A DNA stretch of 64,000 nucleotides from an uncultured Christensenellaceae bacterium (GTDB taxonomy: Bacteria; Bacillota; Clostridia; Christensenellales; Borkfalkiaceae): positions 21,859 to 85,858 of the forward strand of contig CAJUMW010000006.1 in assembly GCA_910587625.1 (NCBI GenBank), given 5' to 3'. The stretch's first letter is position 1; every line of letters starts with the position of its first letter. The notes beneath the pieces are model-generated. The model worked only from the letters and a program-made list of their open reading frames with translations. It was not told the origin of the DNA and did no database searches. A program made the position numbers and the translations under genes. Shown in pieces: positions 34,841 through 42,307 of this stretch.

Positions 34841-36152
34841 TGATTTTCTCCTTATCTATTGAACCGAGTATAAGTTTTTTATAACCTTCCAGCAAACTTT
34901 TATAGTCGCTGTATTTGTACTTTTCGTCGTTATTTAAGGCATATGTCCGCCCCAACCGCAAATTATCGCTCAATTTTTTATCTATATCCAAAGCCGCGCG
35001 CTTTGCAAACAGCAAGCTTTCCAACAGCGAGTTCGAAGCAAGCCTGTTTGCGCCGTGAACTCCGTTACAGCAGGTTTCCCCCACAGCGTACAGTCGCGGC
35101 ATAGTTGTTTGCCCGTCTAAGCCGCTGCGTATTCCGCCCATAAAATAGTGCTGAGCCGGCACGACGGGGATACACTCGTTAAACACGTCGTACCCCTCTT
35201 CGGCGCACTTTTCGACAATTCCGGGGAAATGACTTTTGATTTCCCTGCTGTCGATAGGGCGCATATCCAGCCAGACGTGAGGCTTGTTGTCCTTTTTCAT
35301 CTGCTTTAATATATTTCGCGTGACAACGTCGCGCGGTTGAAGCTCGTCGCAAAACCTTTGAAAATTACCGTCCAAAAGCTTTGCTCCCTCACCCCTTACC
35401 GACTCGGAAATTAGAAAGCTTCTGACCCCCGTCTTGCCCGTATACAGCGTTGTGGGGTGAATTTGAATATAATTTATGTGGTCGACAGCAACGCCGTGCT
35501 TTAAGGCAACGGCAACTCCGTCCCCCGTCAGTATGCGGAAGTTGGTGGAATGCTCGAACACGCCGCCTATCCCGCCCGTTGCAAGCACGCAAAAGTCGCT
35601 GTAAATTTCGTACAGCGTGCCGCTTTCGTTGCCGCGCGCAACAATGCCGACGCATTGCCCGTCGCTTTCGATAATGTCCAAAAATGTGGTTTGCGGCATA
35701 ATTGTAACGTTTTCAAGCTTGCAGACGGCTGTCATAAGCTTCGAAGTAATTTCCTTGCCCGTGCAATCGGCGTGAAAAATTATGCGATTTTTGGAGTGCC
35801 CGCCCTCTCTGGTGGTCGAAAGGCTGCCGTCACTCTCCCTTGCAAATTCGACTCCGTAGGAAATGAGCTCGTCGGTAACTGCGATTGAAGAATTAATCAT
35901 ACACTCGACCGACTGCACGTTGTTTTCCCTATGTCCCGCGCGCATAGTATCTTCAAAGTAGCTTTCATAGTCGGTTTTACCCTGCAAACGGCAAATTCCG
36001 CCCTGCGCGAGATAGCTGTCGCTCTTTTCGGGCTCTGCTTTGCAGATTAAAAGAACCTTTTTATCGGAACCGATATGAAGCGCGCAGTTGAGCCCGGCAA
36101 CGCCGCAGCCGACTATTACAACATCAAATTTTAATTTTTTCCATTCACTCAT
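34833..36152 (-). CDS. nadB: L-aspartate oxidase
   Basis: The 439-residue flavoprotein oxidises aspartate to iminoaspartate for quinolinate synthesis. It has an N-terminal FAD motif (VVIVGCGVAGLNCAL), TREGGHSKNRIIFHADCTG, and MGGIRSGLDGQTTMPRLYAVGE near the C-terminus. It lacks part of the C-terminal helical domain of the 530-residue E. coli enzyme, as do several clostridial forms. nadA, the next enzyme, is not in the window. Confidence 0.95.
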   Translation of the reverse strand: MSEWKKLKFDVVIVGCGVAGLNCALHIGSDKKVLLICKAEPEKSDSYLAQGGICRLQGKTDYESYFEDTMRAGHRENNVQSVECMINSSIAVTDELISYGVEFARESDGSLSTTREGGHSKNRIIFHADCTGKEITSKLMTAVCKLENVTIMPQTTFLDIIESDGQCVGIVARGNESGTLYEIYSDFCVLATGGIGGVFEHSTNFRILTGDGVAVALKHGVAVDHINYIQIHPTTLYTGKTGVRSFLISESVRGEGAKLLDGNFQRFCDELQPRDVVTRNILKQMKKDNKPHVWLDMRPIDSREIKSHFPGIVEKCAEEGYDVFNECIPVVPAQHYFMGGIRSGLDGQTTMPRLYAVGETCCNGVHGANRLASNSLLESLLFAKRAALDIDKKLSDNLRLGRTYALNNDEKYKYSDYKSLLEGYKKLILGSIDKEKING

Positions 36153-36185
36153 ATAAAAAATACAACCCGTTGATTGTTTGAAAAA

Positions 36186-36214
36186 AGTTTACACCAAAAC
36201 TTGACACCTGTCAA
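36186..36214 (-). promoter_or_regulatory. promoter of nadB-nadC-niaR
   Basis: TTGACA (36209-36214), 17 nt, TAAACT (36186-36191). The -35 box is embedded in the palindrome at 36200-36215. Confidence 0.7.
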
Positions 36215-36215
36215 G
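36200..36215. promoter_or_regulatory. likely NiaR operator
   Basis: CTTGACACCTGTCAAG consists of two 7-bp half sites (CTTGACA/TGTCAAG) around a CC centre and covers the -35 box of the nad promoter. A further TTGACA half site lies 12 bp away. Assignment to NiaR is inferred from the operon content. Confidence 0.65.
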
Positions 36216-36330
36216 TCATATGTCAATATTTATCGGTAAAATTTAAGTCGGGGCGACTAACTCGAAGTTAAATGCCCTAACTCTTTAAAAATCGACAAAT
36301 TATTATGTTCACAGGTAGGATATGCGACGC

Positions 36331-36365
36331 GTTTGAAAAATATTATAGGGTGTAGTTTTTCAAAC
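36331..36365 (+). repeat. 10-bp inverted repeat upstream of the PRC-barrel gene
   Basis: GTTTGAAAAA (36331-36340) and TTTTTCAAAC (36356-36365) flank a 15-nt loop. The AAGGAG ribosome binding site begins directly after it. It could be an operator or a hairpin affecting translation. I see no convincing promoter in 36241-36330. Confidence 0.5.
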
Positions 36366-36379
36366 ACAAGGAGCATTAT

Positions 36380-36889
36380 ATGAACATTTCTCAAATTTTC
36401 GGTAAAAAGGTCGTAGGCACAAGCGGCAGAAAGGGCTATGTTATAAGCGTAAACGCAAGCGGCGACAGGGTGGAAAGTTTTATTTGCGCAGACGAGGCGG
36501 AAGAGGAATTTATTATCGACTGCACCAACATAAAAAGTTACGGCAACGAAATTGTATTCGAGGACAGGCAGCGCGCCTTAAACACCGCAAAACCCGTAAA
36601 ATTGGGCAGAGCCGCATTTGACAGGCGAGGCAAATTTTTGGGTTTTGTCGAGGACGTAGTTTTAAAGGGCAACAAAATTACAAGCGTAAAGATTGGAGAT
36701 AAAAAATATTCCGCCGCAAATATAATTTTCGGGGACGCCGCAATTGTCGAAGAAATAAAAAAGCTTAAAAGCGACGTCATTAAAGACGGCAAAGTTTTAA
36801 TTAAAAAGGGCACGCCCGTTACGCGTGAAATATTGCAAAAAGCATACGAAAACGGGGCATATATCGAGGTCAATTTAAAATCGATATAA
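36380..36889 (+). CDS. PRC-barrel domain protein
   Basis: The 169-residue protein has two PRC-barrel-like halves; the second (LGRAAFDRRGKFLGFVEDVVL...ITSVKIGDKKYSAANI) is the clearer one. A short C-terminal segment has LIKKGTPVTREILQKA. PRC-barrel proteins bind RNA or other proteins (RimM, YlmC/YmxH); the role here is unknown. An AAGGAG site is present. Confidence 0.7.
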   Translation: MNISQIFGKKVVGTSGRKGYVISVNASGDRVESFICADEAEEEFIIDCTNIKSYGNEIVFEDRQRALNTAKPVKLGRAAFDRRGKFLGFVEDVVLKGNKITSVKIGDKKYSAANIIFGDAAIVEEIKKLKSDVIKDGKVLIKKGTPVTREILQKAYENGAYIEVNLKSI

Positions 36890-36909
36890 AATTACGCCCC
36901 AAAACATGC

Positions 36910-36938
36910 TTGACAATATAGGCGCGCACCCGTATAAT
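36910..36938 (+). promoter_or_regulatory. consensus promoter of pnuC
   Basis: TTGACA (36910-36915), 17 nt, TATAAT (36933-36938), a perfect sigma-A promoter. The ATG is 13 nt beyond the -10 box, so the leader is only about 6-7 nt. Confidence 0.85.
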
Positions 36939-36951
36939 AGACGGGATACCT

Positions 36952-37653
36952 ATGAAGCTTAGAAATCCTTTTAAAAATTTTACAAAGTTCGAATGGGCGC
37001 TTTGGCTTCTTTCGTTGGTCGGCATTTTAACGGCGTTTTTTGCGGCGCAGAACACCGACTACGCCACGCTTGCCGTATCGCTTATAGGCGTGACGGCGCT
37101 CATATTCGCGGCGCGCGGCGACCCGTTCGGCATGATACTTATGATAGCGTTCAGTGCCATATATGCCTTTGTTTCGTACGTTTTCGGCTATTATGGAGAG
37201 ATGATAATTTATATTGCGATGCAACTGCCGAGCGCGGTTTTATCACTAATAAGCTGGCTCAGACACCCCAACGACAAGGACGGGGCGGAAGTCAAAATAG
37301 GCACGCTTAAACGCGTGCACATAATTGTGCTAATACCGCTTGCAATAGGTATAACCGTAGCGTTTTATTTTATTTTGAAAGCGTTCAATACAGCCAACCT
37401 TATACCCAGCACAGTTTCGGTTTTTACAAGCTTTGTCGCGCTGTATCTAATGGTGCTGCGCATACCCTGCTATGCGGTGGCGTTTATATTCAACGACATA
37501 GTTTTGATAGTGCTTTGGTCGCTTGCCTGCTTGCAGTCGCTAAACTACATTGCGCTTGTCGTGTGTTTTTCGATTTTTCTTATAAACGATACATACACGT
37601 TTATCTGCTGGACTTTGAGAAAGAAAAAACAGCAACTTGCGGCTGTAGAATAA
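36952..37653 (+). CDS. pnuC: PnuC-family vitamin B3/B2-type transporter
   Basis: The 233-residue protein has about seven membrane helices. The segments ILTAFFAAQNTDYATLAVS, IFAARGDPFGMILMIAFSAI and IFLINDTYTFICW match PnuC transporters, which take up nicotinamide riboside or related vitamins and rely on intracellular phosphorylation. Placement beside nadB-nadC-niaR supports a nicotinamide-type substrate, but other Pnu substrates are possible. Confidence 0.8.
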   Translation: MKLRNPFKNFTKFEWALWLLSLVGILTAFFAAQNTDYATLAVSLIGVTALIFAARGDPFGMILMIAFSAIYAFVSYVFGYYGEMIIYIAMQLPSAVLSLISWLRHPNDKDGAEVKIGTLKRVHIIVLIPLAIGITVAFYFILKAFNTANLIPSTVSVFTSFVALYLMVLRIPCYAVAFIFNDIVLIVLWSLACLQSLNYIALVVCFSIFLINDTYTFICWTLRKKKQQLAAVE

Positions 37654-37669
37654 AATAATTGCATTAAAC

Positions 37670-37700
37670 AAAAAATTCGGCAAAAAATGCCGAATTTTTT
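37670..37700 (+). terminator. terminator of pnuC
   Basis: AAAATTCGGCA-AAAA-ATGCCGAATTTT followed by more T. It ends just upstream of the next gene. Confidence 0.8.
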
Positions 37701-37726
37701 GTTTGCGCAGGGATATAATTAAGCTT

Positions 37727-38350
37727 ATGTTTCCTCAATTAATAAACGATTTGTTTGCAAGTTTAACGTCCCTGCCCTTTGACACGCTGATATGGTTTGT
37801 ACTCGGAACGTACGGCGCGATTTTTATTGTAGTCTTTGCGCTGTGCCTTTTGAGCGCAAGGTTCAAGGCGCTGTCAAAACGCCCCTTCCTCTGCTTTACA
37901 AACGCATACGCGGCGCTTGTGCTTGCAGCCTTTTTGATTTGCTGCGAGCTGGGTCAGTCGATACTTGCCGCCGCAATGTTTTGGACGGTCGGGTATGCGC
38001 TTTACGGAATTTTATGCTTTTTATCGGTAAAAAAACAGCCGACGGCACCGGTCTATACCCAACAGGTAAGCACAATGCCGACTGCCGTTCCCCCTCAAAG
38101 AAGCGCAAAAGCCGACTACGCGCCCGCACAACAGCCTGCTAAAAACAGCGTAAGGCTCGAACACGCAATGACCGTCACCGATAAATTGCTGACCAAAAAT
38201 TTATCCAAGCCCGACAGGCAGGACCTTGAAAAGCTTAAAAACACGCTTGCCGTACTGCAAATTAAAGGCTCGCTTACTCCAATCGAAGCCGAAATTTTGA
38301 ACGACAACTTCAACGCGCTTTTAAAGCTTATGGCAAAGTATAACGTTTAA
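37727..38350 (+). CDS. membrane protein with Pro/Gln linker and helical tail, unknown
   Basis: Start taken at MFPQLINDLFASLTSLPF (207 residues), since a TATAAT (37714-37719) lies 7 nt before it. Three hydrophobic helices (about 15-105) are followed by a Pro/Gln/Ala-rich linker and a C-terminal helical region (LSKPDRQDLEKLKNTLAVLQ). No family recognised. There is no Shine-Dalgarno sequence. Confidence 0.6.
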   Translation: MFPQLINDLFASLTSLPFDTLIWFVLGTYGAIFIVVFALCLLSARFKALSKRPFLCFTNAYAALVLAAFLICCELGQSILAAAMFWTVGYALYGILCFLSVKKQPTAPVYTQQVSTMPTAVPPQRSAKADYAPAQQPAKNSVRLEHAMTVTDKLLTKNLSKPDRQDLEKLKNTLAVLQIKGSLTPIEAEILNDNFNALLKLMAKYNV

Positions 38351-38351
38351 A

Positions 38352-38612
38352 TTATTTGTTTTTTTCCTCACTGTCTTCCTCTAAAATCAATTTGACCGCG
38401 CTGATATCCGAAATTGCTTTATCGAGCGAATCGATAAAATTATTTAGGTTGCGCTTAAAATACCTTCTATATTCCCACTCCTCGCAAGCGCCATGCTTTT
38501 TGACTCTTTCCTTGTGTTTGAAACAGTTGCCGCAGTCAGTCCTTAAAAACTGATGATACGCCTTTTCGTAATAAGCAGTAAAATACCTGCAAGTTGCACA
38601 TTCTTTTGCCAT
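38352..38612 (-). CDS. small Cys-rich protein, paralogue of the one at 19984-20277
   Basis: The 86-residue protein starts MAKECATCRYFTAYYEK and has C-x2-C-x-YF, then C-x2-C and a single CEEW, with a charged helical tail. The Cys layout matches the 97-residue protein at 19984-20277. Four cysteines suggest a zinc site. It is divergently transcribed from an XRE regulator, and its promoter is covered by one of three operator-like palindromes. Function unknown. Confidence 0.65.
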   Translation of the reverse strand: MAKECATCRYFTAYYEKAYHQFLRTDCGNCFKHKERVKKHGACEEWEYRRYFKRNLNNFIDSLDKAISDISAVKLILEEDSEEKNK

Positions 38613-38628
38613 ATAATTTCTACTTCCT

Positions 38629-38649
38629 TTGTCCCCAATTTGGAAACAA
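38629..38649. promoter_or_regulatory. operator 1 of the XRE/zinc-protein divergon
   Basis: 21-bp imperfect palindrome starting TTGTCCCC and ending AAACAA (16 of 20 arm positions symmetric by hand count). It lies downstream of the minus-strand promoter. Confidence 0.55.
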
Positions 38650-38653
38650 TGAT

Positions 38654-38682
38654 ATTATAGTCCCTATTTTTGGGATTGTCAA
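38654..38682 (-). promoter_or_regulatory. promoter of the small Cys-rich gene
   Basis: TTGACA (38677-38682), 17 nt, TATAAT (38654-38659), a consensus promoter. An AAAGGAAG site lies before the ATG. Confidence 0.85.
38658..38678. promoter_or_regulatory. operator 2 of the XRE/zinc-protein divergon
   Basis: TAGTCCC...GGGATTG fills the spacer between -35 and -10 of the minus-strand promoter. It is 29 bp from operator 1 and 30 bp from operator 3. Confidence 0.5.
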
Positions 38683-38687
38683 CTTAT

Positions 38688-38708
38688 TTGTCCCCTTTTT
38701 TGATACAA
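38688..38708. promoter_or_regulatory. operator 3 of the XRE/zinc-protein divergon
   Basis: TTGTCCCC...GATACAA lies next to the XRE start and shares TTGTCCCCnnTTTnG with operator 1. It is well placed for autoregulation of the XRE gene. Confidence 0.55.
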
Positions 38709-38725
38709 TTTTACAAAGGTAAATT

Positions 38726-38929
38726 ATGAGTGTTTTTCCGCAGAAACTGCAAAAATTAATTGAAGATAGTAACAAAACGCAAAATGAAATCTGCAAAGAT
38801 TTGGGTATCAGAAAACAGAAATTATCAAAATGGAAAACCGGCTATAACGAGCCGAGCATTGAAGAGCTTGCAATGATTGCCAAGTATTTCGGCGTTACGT
38901 CAGATTATTTGATAGGTTTAGAAGATTAA
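38726..38929 (+). CDS. small XRE/Cro-type repressor
   Basis: The 67-residue protein is a single helix-turn-helix domain (LQKLIEDSNKTQNEICKDLG...KLSKWKTG) ending SDYLIGLED, like phage and element Cro/CI regulators. It probably binds the three TTGTCCCC palindromes and controls itself and the divergent Cys-rich gene. An AAAGGT site precedes the ATG. Confidence 0.85.
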   Translation: MSVFPQKLQKLIEDSNKTQNEICKDLGIRKQKLSKWKTGYNEPSIEELAMIAKYFGVTSDYLIGLED

Positions 38930-38936
38930 TATAAAT

Positions 38937-38976
38937 GCACCCCGTTGCGCTGTTTGCGCAACGGGGTGCTATTTTT
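38937..38976. terminator. bidirectional terminator between the XRE gene and addA
   Basis: 14-bp stem GCACCCCGTTGCGC/GCGCAACGGGGTGC with loop TGTTT, followed by TATTTTTA. It overlaps the last codon of addA on the minus strand. Confidence 0.9.
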
Positions 38977-41900
38977 ATAAGTCGATTTGCCGCCTTAAAC
39001 AGATATTTACTATTGTGGTTGCAATTTTACTTTCGGGCATTTTCAAGACCTTTGAAACAACCTTTTTATATAAATCAAGCTGCTTTGCATAGGTCGATAC
39101 AAGCTCGCTGTCGGATTTATGCGAATATTTATAGTCTATTATTTTAATTTGACCGTCGCTTATCGCAAGCAAGTCTATTGCGCCCTGCAACAGAACAAAG
39201 TCGTCCGCTTGCGTCTTTAACACCTCGCAAGCTTTAAGCCGACACAAAAACTCCTGTTCGCGCAACAGCTTAAATGCGCGCACGTTTTCGAACACAGGCA
39301 TATTTAAAATTTCGACAAGCTCGTCTGCGTTCAACAGCGCAAACTGCCGCTCTGAAATTTTGCCCTCGGCTAAAAACTTTTGCAACTGCGCAGAAACGCC
39401 GCCAACCGACTTTACGGTAAAGTCGCAAAGCTCTAAAAACCTGTGGTACGCCGTGCCGCGCTCGATACTTGTACTGCCGTCGTACTCCGACTTGAACATT
39501 TCGTTTACGCGGTAGTGCGGCTCTTGCTCGCTGCCGTTCATTTTCAATATAGCCGAAGCCGAGCTTTTAAGCGGCAAGTCGATACTTTGGGTATAAGCGT
39601 ACTTCCAATTAAATTTTTGCTCGATACTGTTTATCAGCGCTTGGTCGGGCTTGTATATAAACGCCGACGCGCCTGTCTTTTGTTGCTGCGCCTCGTAAAG
39701 CGCTATCGGCCGGGGATTGAACTTTTGCATATCGAACAAATCGGCGTAGCACTTTGCACTGTCTTTTGAAAGCTCGTCGAATTGTTTTTGTTCGCTTGTC
39801 AGCAAGTGCAAGTTGCACATTGCGCGCGTACACGCAACGTAAAAAAGATTGTATTCGTTTTTTAAATCCTCGGCATTCTCCCTTAGTTTGACAAGCCGCC
39901 TTAAAATGGTGTCGCACACCCTCATAGTCTGTTTATCGTATAGTCTGGGCGCAAAGCCGTACTTTTCGTCAAAGGGCATTTCGCAATACTCGACGCCCGT
40001 AAACCGTCTGCTTATATCCGCGAGAATTACGACGGGGAACTCAAGCCCCTTCGAGGCGTGCATTGACATTATTTTTATGCTGTCGGAATCCGCTGCTTGC
40101 GGCATTGAAATTTCATAGCCGCCCGTCTTTACTCTTTCCAAAAAGGCGGCAAGCGGCAGAGTTGCGCCCTCTTCGGCAAGCCGCAAAACGTTTTTGACCT
40201 TTCTTTCCCCGTCCGCGCCGTAACAACTTTCCACGCCGTAATTTTCCAACAGCTCGTCCACAAGCTCACCCGTGGGCAAAATTTCGGCAAGGTCGCGCAG
40301 TTCGGCAAGCTTCTTATAGAAAACTTTCAGCTTATCGGGGATTATGCCGGGCAAAGCCGAGTATTCCTTACAGCATTGCCTGAAAGATTTTTTGATAGAC
40401 GTTTTGCTTTTGTCAACGTTTACCCTAATAAGCGCAAGCTCGTTTTCGGTAAAGCCGCCGACGGGGGAAAGCAGCGCGGTTACGAGGGGAATGTCCTGTT
40501 CGGCATTGTCGATTAGCGACAAAATGTCGAGCATTTGCTTGACCTCGGGCAGGGCGCAGATATTCGTTTCCTGAGCCCCCGACACGGCGTAGCCCTCGGA
40601 AGCGAGCGCGCGGACAATTCCGTCGACGGAATAGCCCTTGTTTTTTCTGGTTAAAATGCAGATATCTCCCGGCCGTGTGTTTACCTGTGTACGCGCGTTT
40701 AAATCGAAGTGGGTCGAGGCAAGCTCGCGCTTGACTATCGACAGCACGGCAAGCCCCTCGGGGGTAAGCGTCGTCTGCCTGCAATCATTTTTGACCGAGT
40801 AAACGTCCAACCGCACGTCCTGCGGTTTTTCCTGCGCGCCTACAACGTGTATCTGCGCATAGCCGTAGCCCTCGGGGTAAAGTCCGCCGCGCAGCATCTG
40901 CGACTTATTTCTATAATCGATGCCGCAACTATCCTCGGTCATAATATCCGAAAACAGTGCGTTTACAAATTCGAGCACTGCGTCCGAGCTTCTGAAATTG
41001 TTTGAAAGGCGCAACGCTCCGCCCGTGCCGCTTTCGTAACTTTTGAACTTGTCCGCAAAAAATTTGGACTTGCTGCCCCTGAATCCGTAGATTGCCTGCT
41101 TTACGTCCCCCACCACAAAGCTGTCGGAAGTGAGCGCGGAAATAATTTCTTCCTGCACGGGGTTGACGTCCTGATATTCGTCGACATAGGCGTATTTAAA
41201 GCCGTCGGCAATCTCCCGGCGGATTCCCCCGTTCTCCAAAAGTTTTAACGTCAAATGCTCCAAATCGTTGTAGTCGAGCCTGTTCTCTTCACGCTTAACC
41301 GCGGCATATTCCGCGTCGAACGCAAGAATAAGGCGCGAAAACGCCGCGGCTGTAACGCCGCTTTTTATAAAGATATTCTTTTGATTTTCCCTGTCTTGAT
41401 ACTCGTCGTGCAAGTCGTCGTATTGCTTTTTTATTTGCTTTCTGAACGCCTTGAAAGCTTCGTCCGCCTCAACGTCGTCCTCTCCGACCGAAGGCTTGCG
41501 AGATACCGTTAAAGTCGGCTTGACATCAAACAGCATACCGTCGCGGCTTATAGTCAAAGCCGCAATCATCTCGTCAAAAATTTTATCGAAACTCTCGCGC
41601 TTATTTTTCACAAAAAACTGCGACTTAAAGCGTTCAACGGCACATATTAGGCGGTCAAACGCGTTTTTGCGGATTTTAGAAAGCTCTTTGCACACCTCGT
41701 CGAACCCCTCGTCGGTGTACAGTGCCGCACAGTTTTCAAGCATCTTTTGATAGCGAGCCACGCCGCGCACCTTGCCGTAAGCTTCGTCCACCGTTTTACG
41801 CAGCGCCGCGTCGCTGCGCTTGCGCCAAAAACAGTCCAACAAATGCTTGAAGTCCGCATCGTCGCTTGCGTAGCCGCGCTCGAAAACGGAGTCGAGGGCG

Positions 41901-42307
41901 CGTTTTTTTAAGTCGCGCGCGGTTGCGTCGTCCGAAGAAATTATGTCAAAGCCCGAGTCGATGTCCAACGCATAGAAATACGTTCTCAACAGTTTGCCGC
42001 AGAACGCGTGGATTGTGGAAATGTTAGCCGAACCTATCTTTGAAAGCTGGCTTTTAAGCCTTACCTTTTCCTCGGCGGAAGCCGTTTCAAGCTTTTTTAT
42101 TATTGCGGCGCGCAGCTTTTCCTTCATTTGCGAGGCGGCTTTTTTTGTAAACGTTACGCACAGCACGTCGTCGAGGTCAACGCCGTTTAATACGCTTTGC
42201 GCAAGTTTTTCTATCATTACAAAGGTCTTGCCGCTGCCGGCGGAAGCCGACACAATTACTTTTCCTTCCGCCGAAATTGCCGCCGACTGCTCAGAAGTGA
42301 GTTGCAT
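38975..42307 (-). CDS. addA: ATP-dependent helicase/nuclease subunit AddA
   Basis: The 1110-residue protein is a UvrD-type helicase with Walker A ASAGSGKT (21-28), VTFTKKAA, YVDEYQDVNPVQE, and the motif VYACT-like YVACTRAM. Its C-terminal RecB nuclease domain contains GAIDLLAI and KIIDYKYS. With AddB it resects double-strand breaks until a Chi-like site. The start lies 17 bases inside the end of addB. Confidence 0.97.
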   Translation of the reverse strand: MQLTSEQSAAISAEGKVIVSASAGSGKTFVMIEKLAQSVLNGVDLDDVLCVTFTKKAASQMKEKLRAAIIKKLETASAEEKVRLKSQLSKIGSANISTIHAFCGKLLRTYFYALDIDSGFDIISSDDATARDLKKRALDSVFERGYASDDADFKHLLDCFWRKRSDAALRKTVDEAYGKVRGVARYQKMLENCAALYTDEGFDEVCKELSKIRKNAFDRLICAVERFKSQFFVKNKRESFDKIFDEMIAALTISRDGMLFDVKPTLTVSRKPSVGEDDVEADEAFKAFRKQIKKQYDDLHDEYQDRENQKNIFIKSGVTAAAFSRLILAFDAEYAAVKREENRLDYNDLEHLTLKLLENGGIRREIADGFKYAYVDEYQDVNPVQEEIISALTSDSFVVGDVKQAIYGFRGSKSKFFADKFKSYESGTGGALRLSNNFRSSDAVLEFVNALFSDIMTEDSCGIDYRNKSQMLRGGLYPEGYGYAQIHVVGAQEKPQDVRLDVYSVKNDCRQTTLTPEGLAVLSIVKRELASTHFDLNARTQVNTRPGDICILTRKNKGYSVDGIVRALASEGYAVSGAQETNICALPEVKQMLDILSLIDNAEQDIPLVTALLSPVGGFTENELALIRVNVDKSKTSIKKSFRQCCKEYSALPGIIPDKLKVFYKKLAELRDLAEILPTGELVDELLENYGVESCYGADGERKVKNVLRLAEEGATLPLAAFLERVKTGGYEISMPQAADSDSIKIMSMHASKGLEFPVVILADISRRFTGVEYCEMPFDEKYGFAPRLYDKQTMRVCDTILRRLVKLRENAEDLKNEYNLFYVACTRAMCNLHLLTSEQKQFDELSKDSAKCYADLFDMQKFNPRPIALYEAQQQKTGASAFIYKPDQALINSIEQKFNWKYAYTQSIDLPLKSSASAILKMNGSEQEPHYRVNEMFKSEYDGSTSIERGTAYHRFLELCDFTVKSVGGVSAQLQKFLAEGKISERQFALLNADELVEILNMPVFENVRAFKLLREQEFLCRLKACEVLKTQADDFVLLQGAIDLLAISDGQIKIIDYKYSHKSDSELVSTYAKQLDLYKKVVSKVLKMPESKIATTIVNICLRRQIDL

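Noticed and set aside
36153..36379. NAD-type riboswitch upstream of nadB or the PRC-barrel gene
   Set aside because: The nadB leader is too short (about 30 nt), and the region on the other side shows only one inverted repeat, which matches no riboswitch fold I know.
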